From contig CAMOLA010000045.1 in the NCBI GenBank assembly GCA_946618265.1, forward strand, positions 1-16,117: a DNA stretch of 16,117 nucleotides. The letters run 5' to 3'. The notes beneath the pieces were generated by a model. The model saw only the letters and a list, made by a program, of their open reading frames with translations. It was not told the origin of the DNA and made no database searches. Position numbers and translations under genes: made by a program. Positions 7,361 through 14,051 of this stretch are shown here, piece by piece (position 1 is the stretch's first letter; each line of letters begins with the position of its first letter). The stretch is from an uncultured Eggerthellaceae bacterium. Its GTDB lineage: Bacteria; Actinomycetota; Coriobacteriia; Coriobacteriales; Eggerthellaceae.

Positions 7361-7380
7361 CTTCCAAATATGGAAGTATA
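7361..7380 (-). promoter_or_regulatory. Putative gltX -10 element with adjacent dyad
   Basis: TATACT on the minus strand (7380-7375) is a good -10 about 45 bp before the gltX ATG, but no clear -35 is seen. Overlapping it is CTTCCA-AATA-TGGAAG (7361-7376), a 6-bp dyad where the transcript would start, which could be an operator. Low certainty. Confidence 0.35.
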
Positions 7381-7454
7381 CCCATCGCCACGCAGGCGAG
7401 GGCGCGTCGCAGGCAGTATCCCCACTCAAAACACGGTATTTGGATGATGCCAGT

Positions 7455-7481
7455 GACCGAAGGGGAGACTCCCTTTCGGTC
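7455..7481. repeat. GACCGAAAGGGAG palindrome, copy 3
   Basis: 27-bp unit with central A and one mismatch in the left arm (GACCGAAGGGGAG). It begins two bases beyond the rhomboid stop codon, so it forms a 3' hairpin for that transcript, but no T-run follows on the minus strand. Confidence 0.88.
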
Positions 7482-7483
7482 CG

Positions 7484-8053
7484 TTAACGGCGACGCATCC
7501 CACGGTCGATGGCGATGACCACTGCTTCGCAGGCGACGCCGGCGACGAGCCCGCCTAGGTGGGCCGCCATCGAGATGCCGGGCAAGAAGCTGTTCACCAC
7601 GTTGAGCGCGAGCATGGCGAGCAAACCCTTGAGCATCGCGTTCGCGGCAGGATCGGCGCGCAGGTTGTACAGCAGCAACGCGGCGGCACCCAACAGGCCG
7701 AAAATCGCGCCCGAGGCGCCGGCGCCCAGCGTATCGGGAGCGAACAGCACGACGGCCAGGTTGCCCACGATACCGCTCACGAAATAGATGATGCCGAACT
7801 TGACGGGCCCGTGCGCGTCCTCGATCATGGTGCCCAACCAGTACAGCGAAATCATGTTCATCAGCAAATGATCGATCGACCAATGGCCGAACATGGCCGT
7901 GATCAGCTCCCACGGCCGCGCAAGCGAGTCGCCCGTCGCCGCGAGCCAGAACGTGAACTCGTAGCCGCCGAACTTGATCGGCAGCAGCTCCGGTATGAAC
8001 AGGGCCACGTTGATGATTATCAGCACCAACGTGAGCTTGCTCGGCTTGTTCAT
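7484..8053 (-). CDS. Rhomboid family intramembrane serine protease
   Basis: A 189-aa polytopic membrane protease with about six transmembrane helices and almost no soluble domain. The catalytic serine is S114 in GASGAIFGLLG and the general-base histidine is H165 in MAAHLGGLVAG. H62 and N66 in DHLLMNMISLYWLG are the usual oxyanion/structural residues of helix 2. Rhomboids cut single-pass membrane substrates; the substrate here is unknown. The ATG at 8053 has GGAGGG upstream, and that site overlaps the stop codon of the DUF1461 gene ten bases before, so the two genes are very probably cotranscribed and translationally linked. Confidence 0.95.
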   Translation of the reverse strand: MNKPSKLTLVLIIINVALFIPELLPIKFGGYEFTFWLAATGDSLARPWELITAMFGHWSIDHLLMNMISLYWLGTMIEDAHGPVKFGIIYFVSGIVGNLAVVLFAPDTLGAGASGAIFGLLGAAALLLYNLRADPAANAMLKGLLAMLALNVVNSFLPGISMAAHLGGLVAGVACEAVVIAIDRGMRRR

Positions 8054-8063
8054 GGGGACCCTC

Positions 8064-8849
8064 CTAGTTTCGGCACTTGCGGCCGACGAGAAGCGAAATC
8101 AAAGACAGCACGACGGACACGACGAGGCAGATGACCCCCATGCCCATCCAGAACGGAGTCGGCAGCGAGCAGATGAGCAGCGAGTCGAAGGGGAACTGCC
8201 AGTTGCCCTGGCTGAAAAGCAGCCCGTGAAACGCCGCGAAGAAACTGTTGAAGTTGACAGCCGCCCACGCGCCGAGCACCGCAAACGTCACGAGCACGGC
8301 ACCGCCCGCGCCCATGAGCACCGCGCCCACGCGTCGCTTGCGGCCCGTAGCGCCCGTGAACGCGAGGCCGGCGACCGCGAGCAGCGCAGCCGCCGCCACG
8401 AACGGCAGGACGCTTTGCATCAGCTTGTAGCAATCATCCAGATGGGACACCGTTTCCTTCGAATAGCAGTACAGCTCGGACGCGCCCGCGAAGGCCGATT
8501 CGAGTTGCGCGACCGAGGTCTTGTCAGTGACGGCTGCGAGATTCGGAAAGCCCTGCCCCACCGTTCCCGTTGCGGAATACTGCATCTTGTCCCGGTACTC
8601 GGCGTCCACGTCGTAGATCGCCCGGTAGAGGGCCGCCTTGCCATGCGCGCCAAACGAGTAGTCGCGCGTGGCATCGGCGACTTTGACCAGCTGGTTGCGG
8701 TCGAACGGCGACAGGTCGTCGCGCGCGAACACGGTCGAGAGTCCCTGCGTGACCGGCGGCGTCGTGCAAACCGCGACGCCCGCCGCCACGAATATGACGG
8801 CCAGCATGATGGCCGTCACGACGTTTACTATGGTTTGTACGAGTTTCAT
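8064..8849 (-). CDS. DUF1461 (TIGR01906-type) integral membrane protein
   Basis: A 261-aa membrane protein of unknown function. It has an N-terminal hydrophobic segment (~8-30), an extracytoplasmic region to ~145, then hydrophobic segments at ~147-167, ~173-198 and ~234-258. The diagnostic element is FHGLLFSQGNWQFPFDSL, the F-H-x2-LF-x2-GxW motif of DUF1461 proteins, found mainly in Gram-positives. A pair of cysteines (C128 and C136 or nearby) in the extracytoplasmic loop could form a disulfide. The stop lies ten bases before the rhomboid start. Cotranscription with a membrane protease is the only hint of role. The ATG at 8849 has only a weak AGGG just upstream. Confidence 0.85.
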   Translation of the reverse strand: MKLVQTIVNVVTAIMLAVIFVAAGVAVCTTPPVTQGLSTVFARDDLSPFDRNQLVKVADATRDYSFGAHGKAALYRAIYDVDAEYRDKMQYSATGTVGQGFPNLAAVTDKTSVAQLESAFAGASELYCYSKETVSHLDDCYKLMQSVLPFVAAAALLAVAGLAFTGATGRKRRVGAVLMGAGGAVLVTFAVLGAWAAVNFNSFFAAFHGLLFSQGNWQFPFDSLLICSLPTPFWMGMGVICLVVSVVLSLISLLVGRKCRN

Positions 8850-8865
8850 GACCCTAGTGTAGCAA

Positions 8866-8882
8866 ACGCGTCAAGGACGCGT
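8866..8882 (-). terminator. Hairpin after the ATP-grasp gene
   Basis: Perfect 7-bp stem ACGCGTC/GACGCGT with a 3-base loop, 12 bp past the ATP-grasp stop codon, followed on the minus strand by TTTGCT. It probably separates that gene from the DUF1461-rhomboid pair. The short U-tract makes it a weak terminator. TACACT just downstream could be a -10 for the pair. Confidence 0.5.
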
Positions 8883-8894
8883 GGAACAGCAAGC

Positions 8895-10274
8895 TTACAA
8901 ATCGCAGTCGACCCAGATGACGGCGCTGGTCAAATCGCCCATGGGCTGGCTGATGATGGGCTTGGGCCCCAAGCGCGCAAACACGCCGCCGAACGTCCCG
9001 TTGAAGGTGTAGAGTCCCGGCATGTTGTTGTAGAACGCGGTCTCGCGCGGGATGTCGGCGTCATCGGCGATGAGCAAGTCGTTGCAGATGGGCAGAAGCT
9101 CGGTGCGGAACGGCGTGAGGTAGGTCTGCACGAGGAACGGCGCGCCCGCCTTGCCGTTGCTGAAGCGGTCGACGATGTCCTCCCAATCCTTTTGGGACCA
9201 CATCTGACCGGCGTACACGTCATGGGCACCGTACTGGTCGGTCGGCTTGATGATCCAAGCGTCCTTGTTGGCACGCACCGCGTCGAGGTCGATATGCTCG
9301 TCGTCCAGGAACTTCGTCTGCGGCACGTACTCGTCGACCAGGCGCAGCTCCTCCTCGGTCAGCATCTCGCGCGTCTCCGGCCAGAACACGGCGTCGAATA
9401 TCTGCTTGTCGTGCACGATGTGCCCCGCAAAGCTGCCGATGAGCGCGCAGGCTCCATCGCGGACGGCCGCGATCATGTCCTGGCTCTCGTCCCAGTTGTT
9501 CAGGATGTCGTTGGTGACGGAACGACGCCAGATCGCATCGATCTTGCGGCCCTTCTTATCGCGCAGCTCGCGCGCATCGGCGTCGTAGACGAGATCGCGC
9601 ACATCCTCGACCAGACAGGGATACCCATGCTCGCCGAAATAGCGCGCGTACACGCGGAACTCGTCGACGACGGCGTTCTCCATGAAGTCGGCGATGGCGA
9701 ACGTGGGGTGCTCCACGCGGTTCTCGAAGGTGTTGTAGATGCGGATGAACTCCTCGACCCAGGGGTTGAACAGGTCAGACGTCTGCAGTTGGTGCCGCTT
9801 TGCAAACTCGCGCATCGTGGCGGAAGGCGCGAGCGAGATGTTGAGCTCGCGATCCTCGTTCATGCCGGACGACCCGTCGGCGTTCCATTCGCAGAAACCG
9901 CCCGTCAAATCGTCTTCGTTCAGGAACACGTCGAACCGCGCGAACGGCAGCAACGCGTCGTAGCGCTGGGGAATCAGGATGAGTTCGCGCAGGCGCTCGT
10001 CGTAGTCGAACAGCTCGCGATAGGAAGGATCGTCCAGGTAGCGCCGCATGACCTTTTCGCAGATGCGGTGCGACGTCTCGGCGAGCCATTTCATCTTGTC
10101 ATAGGTCTCGCGATCGAACAGGCGCGGCACGAACGACGACTCGGCCTGGATGTAGTGCACGAGCGCCGTCGAGTTCTCCATGTAGGCAAACGCGTTCTCG
10201 CGGCCGGGCACGTCCCCGTCGAGCGATTCGATGATGTCCAGGTACTCGCGCGTGTACTCGCCGTTCTTCGTCAT
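8895..10274 (-). CDS. Circularly permuted ATP-grasp / glutathionylspermidine synthase-like protein
   Basis: A 459-aa soluble protein that by eye fits the glutathionylspermidine synthase-like and circularly permuted ATP-grasp families, which use ATP to form amide bonds. Supporting segments: HPTFAIADFMENAVVDEF (~189-206) and RKIDAIWRRSVTNDIL (~243-258), like the pre-ATP-grasp region; VHDKQIFDAVF (~287-297), like the conserved nucleotide-site segment; WIIKPTDQYGAHDVYAG (~340-356), a likely ATP-binding lysine and glycine loop; and GTFGGVFARLG near the end. There is no amidase domain of bifunctional glutathionylspermidine synthase, and the carboxylate and amine substrates are unknown. The ATG at 10274 is preceded by AGGAGGA at ideal spacing. 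It is divergent from the HD-domain gene. Confidence 0.7.
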   Translation of the reverse strand: MTKNGEYTREYLDIIESLDGDVPGRENAFAYMENSTALVHYIQAESSFVPRLFDRETYDKMKWLAETSHRICEKVMRRYLDDPSYRELFDYDERLRELILIPQRYDALLPFARFDVFLNEDDLTGGFCEWNADGSSGMNEDRELNISLAPSATMREFAKRHQLQTSDLFNPWVEEFIRIYNTFENRVEHPTFAIADFMENAVVDEFRVYARYFGEHGYPCLVEDVRDLVYDADARELRDKKGRKIDAIWRRSVTNDILNNWDESQDMIAAVRDGACALIGSFAGHIVHDKQIFDAVFWPETREMLTEEELRLVDEYVPQTKFLDDEHIDLDAVRANKDAWIIKPTDQYGAHDVYAGQMWSQKDWEDIVDRFSNGKAGAPFLVQTYLTPFRTELLPICNDLLIADDADIPRETAFYNNMPGLYTFNGTFGGVFARLGPKPIISQPMGDLTSAVIWVDCDL

Positions 10275-10492
10275 GTTTCCTCCTGTTTTTCGCGGTTCGT
10301 GCAAGTGTAACACGGCCAAACCAGGCCGATAGCCTAATACTGCAGCTAACCGAGGACGACTGGACCAACAACCATAGGAGATGTAAAAAGAGACACCGCC
10401 TTCGCCGGGCGGGCAACGCTCCGGCCCCCGCCGCCCCCTACGTTAGTGGTAGGATTTCGGGAGTCAAGAGAACGCGAGCCGAGGGAGGACGC

Positions 10493-11086
10493 ATGGCGAA
10501 GCTGGAAGCCGGGATTACGCGCGAAGACGCATTCGCGCTGCTGCAGGAACACAACAAGGAGGCGTTCCACATCGAGCACGCCGAAACGCTCGAGGGAACG
10601 ATGCGCTACTTCGCACGCGAGCTCGACCCCGAAAACGAGGAGTTCTGGGGCATCGTCGGCCTGCTGCACGATCTGGACTGGGAAGAGTTCCCCCGGCTCG
10701 AAGAGCACACGCTGCGCGCCGAGCCGTGGCTGCGCGAGGCTGGCGCGACCGACGAGCTGGTGCACGCCATCCAGTCGCACAACTTCGCCGCCGAAGGCTG
10801 CCCTTCCCCCGAGCTGCCGATGGAAAACGTGCTCTACGCAACCGACGAGCTCACGGGCCTCATCGGCGCAGCCGTGCTCATGCGGCCGTCGAAAAGCGTG
10901 ATGGACCTGCCGTTGAAGTCGCTGAAGAAGAAATTCAAGGACAAGCGCTTCGCCGCCGGATGCTCGCGCGACGTCATCCGCGAAGGCGCCGAACTGTGCG
11001 GCTGGGAGCTCGACGAGCTGATGGAGCGCACCATCGCCGCCATGCAGTCGTTCGCCCCCGACCGCGACAGCTTCCAAGCCGACTAG
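10493..11086 (+). CDS. HD-domain (HDIG-like) phosphohydrolase
   Basis: A 197-aa metal-dependent HD-superfamily protein. The motif residues are H29 (FHIEHAETLEG), H59-D60 (GLLHDLDWEEFP), H91/H96 (HAIQSHN) and D118 (YATDELTGLI), the H...HD...H...D set that binds the metal pair. The size and 'LLHDLDWEEFP' segment match a small uncharacterised HDIG-like group common in anaerobes. Its substrate, probably a nucleotide or phosphoester, is unknown. The start is firm: GAGGGAGGA lies upstream of the ATG. TAGGAT at 10450-10455 could be its -10. The next gene follows 134 bp later with its own -10, so cotranscription is uncertain. Confidence 0.88.
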   Translation: MAKLEAGITREDAFALLQEHNKEAFHIEHAETLEGTMRYFARELDPENEEFWGIVGLLHDLDWEEFPRLEEHTLRAEPWLREAGATDELVHAIQSHNFAAEGCPSPELPMENVLYATDELTGLIGAAVLMRPSKSVMDLPLKSLKKKFKDKRFAAGCSRDVIREGAELCGWELDELMERTIAAMQSFAPDRDSFQAD

Positions 11087-11116
11087 AGCGAGACAACAAG
11101 GCGGATAGCAAGGCAT

Positions 11117-11155
11117 CGGAGGACGCCGCCCTCTCCAGGTTGACAGCGTCCTCCG
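11117..11155 (+). other. Inverted repeat between the HD and flavoprotein genes
   Basis: Perfect 10-bp arms CGGAGGACGC and GCGTCCTCCG are separated by 19 nt. It lies 31 bp after the HD stop. No T-run follows, so it could be a factor-dependent terminator or an operator for the next gene. TTGACA (11140-11145) is inside the loop but 29 bp from TATAGT, too far for a -35. Confidence 0.4.
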
Positions 11156-11174
11156 TCTCCGCTGCCTTCTGCGG

Positions 11175-11180
11175 TATAGT
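11175..11180 (+). promoter_or_regulatory. Putative -10 element of the flavoprotein gene
   Basis: TATAGT matches the -10 consensus at 5 of 6 positions and would place the start of transcription ~34 nt before the ATG. No good -35 is found at 16-18 bp, so an activator or a weak promoter is implied. Confidence 0.35.
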
Positions 11181-11220
11181 TTTCCCGGATAAGACAGCAC
11201 GATGTAAAACGGAGGAAGCA

Positions 11221-11721
11221 ATGTTCAGGAAAATGCGTCGCTACAAGCAGCAACTCGCCGAAGAGGAATCGATTGCCGTCCTCGAGCGCAACGAGACGGG
11301 CATCCTCGCCGTCATCGGGGACGAGGGTTACCCCTACACCGTGCCCATCAACTACGTGTACGCCGACGGAAAGATCTACATGCACAGCGCGCGGGAAGGC
11401 CACAAGATCGACGCGATACGGGCCTGCGACAAGGCTTCGTTCTGCGTCATCGACGCCGACGACGTGGTGCCGCAAGACTACTCGACGAGCTTCCGCAGCA
11501 TCGTCGCGTTCGGGCGCGTGCGCATCCTCGAAGACGAAGCCGAAAAGCTCGCGTCGCTGCGCCTGCTCGGCGACAAGTACAACCCCAACCAGCCCGACGC
11601 GCTCGAGCGCGAAATCGCGCACGGGTTCTCGCACCTGCACATGATCGAGTTCGACATCGAGCACCTGACCGGAAAGCAGTCCAAGGAGCTCGCCCATGTG
11701 AAAGGCCCGCTCGACGAATAG
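11221..11721 (+). CDS. Pyridoxamine 5'-phosphate oxidase-family FMN-binding protein (NimA-like)
   Basis: A 166-aa split-barrel flavoprotein. The core reads ILAVIGDEGYPYTVPINYVY, then GKIYMHSAREGHKIDAIR and KASFCVIDAD, matching the Pyridox_ox_2/NimA group rather than true PdxH (no PdxH C-terminal motif). The barrel normally binds FMN at a dimer interface. Relatives include nitroimidazole-resistance (Nim) proteins and many uncharacterised reductases, so drug resistance should not be assumed. SFRSIVAFGRVRIL forms the next strands and a C-terminal ~40 residues are helical. The ATG at 11221 has GGAGGA upstream. Confidence 0.9.
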   Translation: MFRKMRRYKQQLAEEESIAVLERNETGILAVIGDEGYPYTVPINYVYADGKIYMHSAREGHKIDAIRACDKASFCVIDADDVVPQDYSTSFRSIVAFGRVRILEDEAEKLASLRLLGDKYNPNQPDALEREIAHGFSHLHMIEFDIEHLTGKQSKELAHVKGPLDE

Positions 11722-12021
11722 GCCGCGCTTGAGGGAGACGGCGGAGATGCTGCCTCCCACACCTTCGGTAAAGCGAGCAACGGGAGCATCACCCCCCTCT
11801 TCGGGAAAGCGAGAAACGGGGATACCATCCCCTCTTCGGGAAAGCGGAATCCCTCCGTTGCCCTCACCTGGAAAAGGGAGACGGCGGGGCTATTGCCCCC
11901 GCCTTCTGCAAAACGGGCAACGTCCTCGCCCTCATCGTCTTCGCTAGGCAACAACGGCCGAGCCGGTTCCGCTTCGCCTTGCCTCAGGCAAAACGGAAAG
12001 CATATTCCAGCCCCGTTTTCA
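11722..12021. other. Gene-free interval with tandem repeats (convergent ends)
   Basis: This 300-bp gap lies between the convergent flavoprotein and TM2 genes. It holds degenerate tandem repeats (11762-11866) and several GC-rich dyads, for instance GGGGAT-ACC-ATCCCC at 11818-11832 and CCTTGCCTCAGGC near 11980. Open frames here translate only to repetitive peptides, so I see no gene. Confidence 0.6.
11762..11866. repeat. Degenerate 35-36-bp tandem repeats, about three copies
   Basis: The motif CTTCGG(G/T)AAAGCG begins at 11763, 11799 and 11834, periods of 36 and 35 bp. Copies 1 and 2 also share AGCGAG-AACGGG and a C-rich end; copy 3 is degraded after AAAGCGGA. A looser echo (CTTCTGCAAAACGGG) follows near 11902. 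Confidence 0.65.
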
Positions 12022-12456
12022 TCACCACGTGACGACGGGCAGGCCGTTTCTGTCTCGCATCTTGCCGAACAGAATCAAGATCAAATCGACGAACCAGGCA
12101 AAGCCCAAGCCTCCGAACGTCAGCACGTAGATAACGCCCATGAGGTAACGTCCGACGTAGAACCGATGGGCGCCCACGAAACCGAAGAAGAAACATAGCA
12201 GCAACGCGACGATGCGCGACTTCGGCGAGGCGGGCGCGCTGTAGGCGAATCCCATGGGAGGGCCCGCGTATTGGCCGGCCGAACTACCCGCGGCTTTCGG
12301 CTGCGGTTCCGGCTCTGGCTCGGGGTAATAGTAGTTGTTCACGACGACGTTCTCGGCATGGATGGACCGCGTCTCCACGCGCTCAACCGGCATCTTCGAC
12401 CCACAGTACCCGCAATAGGCACTGTCCACGTTCGCACCGCACGATGGGCACTGCAT
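12022..12456 (-). CDS. Zinc-ribbon and TM2 domain membrane protein
   Basis: A 144-aa protein. The N-terminus is a zinc ribbon, C3-x2-C6 and C15-x2-C18 (CPSCGANVDSAYCGYC). A polar linker follows with a run of YYYPEPEPEP. The C-terminal TM2 domain (~80-140) has two hydrophobic helices joined by the conserved GFVGAHRFYVGRYLMGVIY segment and the DLILILFGK ending. TM2 proteins are common small membrane proteins of unknown role; the ribbon presumably faces the cytoplasm. A purine-rich GGAGGAGG lies upstream with wide spacing. A well-formed promoter lies 50-75 bp before the start. The nearest gene upstream on this strand is dapA, with its own regulatory leader. Confidence 0.9.
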   Translation of the reverse strand: MQCPSCGANVDSAYCGYCGSKMPVERVETRSIHAENVVVNNYYYPEPEPEPQPKAAGSSAGQYAGPPMGFAYSAPASPKSRIVALLLCFFFGFVGAHRFYVGRYLMGVIYVLTFGGLGFAWFVDLILILFGKMRDRNGLPVVTW

Positions 12457-12503
12457 GACGGCATCGCCTCCTCCGGCTTGTCCCCGCCTTTAACGTCGCA
12501 ACC

Positions 12504-12532
12504 ATTCTAGTTCAGCAACGGCCGTTTGCCAA
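12504..12532 (-). promoter_or_regulatory. Promoter of the TM2 gene
   Basis: On the minus strand TTGGCA and TAGAAT are separated by exactly 17 bp, both close to sigma-70 consensus. Transcription would start ~40 nt before the ATG at 12456. Confidence 0.65.
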
Positions 12533-12571
12533 AGACGTTTACGTGCTCGTCCAAAGGAGCATGAATCGACG

Positions 12572-12638
12572 CCACACCTCAAAACGTGCCCAGAAGCAGC
12601 AATCCCGCGCAATGCCTGCACGGGATTTGCAGGTGTGG
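12572..12638. other. Nested stem structure downstream of dapA
   Basis: Outer arms CCACACCT (12572-12579) and AGGTGTGG (12631-12638) are perfectly complementary. Inside are two mutually exclusive stems: AATCCCG/CGGGATT (12601-12607 with 12621-12627) and CCTGCA/TGCAGG (12615-12620 with 12628-12633). It lies ~57 bp past the dapA stop. No T-run follows on the minus strand; on the plus strand TTCGTTTTCG follows. Confidence 0.5.
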
Positions 12639-12694
12639 ATTCGTTTTCGCAGGAGCGCCACTACGCTGACGCGAAGACTGCCTACGCCAAGCGG

Positions 12695-13594
12695 TTATGC
12701 GATGAGGCCGCGCTCCTTCAGGGCCGCCTCCAGACGGTCGCGGTTCGCCGGCGCCATCGGCGCGAGCGGCAGGCGGTACTGCGCGGGCGCGAAGCCGATC
12801 ATCTCGACAGCTGCCTTCACCGGAATGGGGTTGACCTCGCAGAACAGGGCCGCGACCAGGTCGAGGTTGTCGAGCTGGGTCTTAAGCGCCTCATCATGGC
12901 GCCCCTCGAGCCAGTCGAACACCATGTCGTGCACGGTCTTGGGGGCGACGTTGGCCCAGACGCTGATGACGCCGCTCGCGCCGAGCGACATCAGCGGGAC
13001 GACCATATCGTCGTTGCCCGAGAACATGAGGAAATCGTCACTCAAGTAGCGCGCGATGCGGGAAGCGTAGGCGATCGAGCCGCTAGCCTCCTTGATGCCG
13101 AGCGCGTTGGGATGGCTCGCAAGACGCGCGATGACGCCCTCGGAGATGCTGCAACCCGTGCGCCCGGGAACGTTGTACAGGATGCAGGGGATGTCCACCG
13201 CGTCGAGCACGGTCTTGAAGTGCTGGTACATGCCCTCTTCGTTGGCCTTGTTGTAATACGGCGTGATGACGAGCAGCCCGTCGACGCCCATTCCCTGGTA
13301 GCGCAGGCTCTTCTCGACCATCGTCTCGGTGCAGTTGGAGCCACTGCCCGCGATGACGGGAACGCGTCCGTCGATGCGCTTGACCGCGAACTCGCACACG
13401 GCGTCGTCTTCCTCGTGGCTCATCGTCGAGCTCTCGCCCGTGGTGCCCAGAACCAGGATCGCATCGGTGCCGTTTTCGAGATGGAAATCGATCAAGCGCC
13501 CCATTTCGTCGAAATCAACGCTTCCGTCCTCCGCGAACGGCGTGATGAGCGCCACGATGGACCCTTTGAGGTTCTTCAGATTATGCCGAGCCAT
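12695..13594 (-). CDS. dapA: 4-hydroxy-tetrahydrodipicolinate synthase
   Basis: A 299-aa TIM-barrel aldolase that condenses pyruvate with aspartate semialdehyde, the first committed step to diaminopimelate and lysine. Every key residue is present at a constant +7 offset from the E. coli enzyme: T51-T52 (GTTGES), Y114, Y140 (ILYNVPGRTG), R145 and the Schiff-base lysine K168 (GIKEASGS). The length is normal (~292-300). The ATG at 13594 is chosen because GAGGG lies upstream and because the longer frame runs into the terminator and riboswitch. The gene is controlled by the lysine riboswitch upstream, supporting the biosynthetic rather than catabolic assignment. It appears monocistronic. Confidence 0.97.
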   Translation of the reverse strand: MARHNLKNLKGSIVALITPFAEDGSVDFDEMGRLIDFHLENGTDAILVLGTTGESSTMSHEEDDAVCEFAVKRIDGRVPVIAGSGSNCTETMVEKSLRYQGMGVDGLLVITPYYNKANEEGMYQHFKTVLDAVDIPCILYNVPGRTGCSISEGVIARLASHPNALGIKEASGSIAYASRIARYLSDDFLMFSGNDDMVVPLMSLGASGVISVWANVAPKTVHDMVFDWLEGRHDEALKTQLDNLDLVAALFCEVNPIPVKAAVEMIGFAPAQYRLPLAPMAPANRDRLEAALKERGLIA

Positions 13595-13666
13595 GATTGC
13601 CCTCTTTCCTGACAGCTGCCTGCCGCCCCTATGCCCCGCGCCGCTCCCTGCGCCGCGATGGCTTCC

Positions 13667-13700
13667 AACAAAAAGCCGACAGGACGCTGGTCCTGCCGGC
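13667..13700 (-). terminator. Intrinsic terminator, expression platform of the dapA riboswitch
   Basis: On the minus strand an 11-bp stem (GCCGGCAGGAC with GTCCTGTCGGC, one G-U pair) and CAGC loop is followed directly by TTTTTG. It sits between the lysine aptamer and the dapA start, the normal place for ligand-controlled termination. Confidence 0.85.
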
Positions 13701-13723
13701 AGCATCGAATTATGCGGTCAGCA

Positions 13724-13880
13724 GATAGCGCCCCTGCGGTTTCCCGCAGACAGTGCGCGGGGTGTTCCCCCGTGCCCCATCCGCCCGTCGCGCCCGACGA
13801 AACGGATTCGGCGGACTTGCCCCCTCCCAACGTCAACGCCCGCCGGCTCAGCTGGGAATCATCGCACCCGCACCTCTATC
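13724..13880 (-). promoter_or_regulatory. Lysine riboswitch (L box) upstream of dapA
   Basis: The 157-nt minus-strand leader matches the lysine aptamer in order. It opens with GATAGAGGTGCGGG (consensus GATAGAGGTGC) and closes with GCGCTATC, so GATAG and CTATC form P1. Between them are a GGGAGGGGGC...GTCCGCCGAA segment, like the G-rich/GCCGAAG part of the consensus; GGATGGGGCACGG, like CTGGGCTGC; and GCGCACTGTC, like GCAGCACTGTC. The family binds lysine and typically turns its gene off by favouring the downstream terminator; that mode is expected here. Recognition is by eye. Confidence 0.9.
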
Positions 13881-13889
13881 GTGACTTGC

Positions 13890-13918
13890 ATGCTACGTCA
13901 CCTGCCCCGCATTTGCAA
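13890..13918 (-). promoter_or_regulatory. Promoter of the riboswitch-dapA transcript
   Basis: On the minus strand TTGCAA and TAGCAT are 17 bp apart. The predicted start falls just before the GATAGAGG of the aptamer, as expected for a riboswitch leader. Confidence 0.6.
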
Positions 13919-13979
13919 GCAGCTTTAACTCAGGTGAAACAGGAATCGGGAAACGGCAAGGGTGCTACGACATGCAGCA

Positions 13980-14014
13980 GCGCGCCCCAAGAGGGGCAGC
14001 CTCTCGGGGCGCGC
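13980..14014 (-). terminator. Strong hairpin downstream of the PepSY lipoprotein gene
   Basis: A 15-bp stem with one mismatch (GCGCGCCCCAAGAGG against CCTCTCGGGGCGCGC) and a 5-base loop lies 37 bp after the lipoprotein stop. It lacks a U-tract on either strand, so it may end transcription with help from a factor or simply protect the 3' end. Confidence 0.55.
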
Positions 14015-14051
14015 TATCTGTTCAATCGTTGGATCGCGGCTTGCGAATGCC

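Noticed and set aside
7974..10310. A 778-codon open frame on the plus strand
   Set aside because: It lies antisense to the rhomboid, DUF1461 and ATP-grasp genes, is rich in Arg/His/Asp/Val repeats typical of reverse readings of high-GC genes, and has no recognisable domain.
11140..11180. TTGACA and TATAGT as one promoter for the flavoprotein gene
   Set aside because: The 29-bp spacing is far beyond the 16-19 bp range; only the -10 was kept, at low confidence.
11478..11954. A 158-codon minus-strand frame with repeated FPEEG/FPKRG-like peptides
   Set aside because: The peptide repetition simply reflects the tandem DNA repeats, and its second half is antisense to the flavoprotein gene.
12543..13049. 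A 168-codon plus-strand frame starting near AAAGGAGC-ATG
   Set aside because: The ribosome-like site is only one base from an internal ATG, and most of the frame is antisense to dapA with shadow-type composition.
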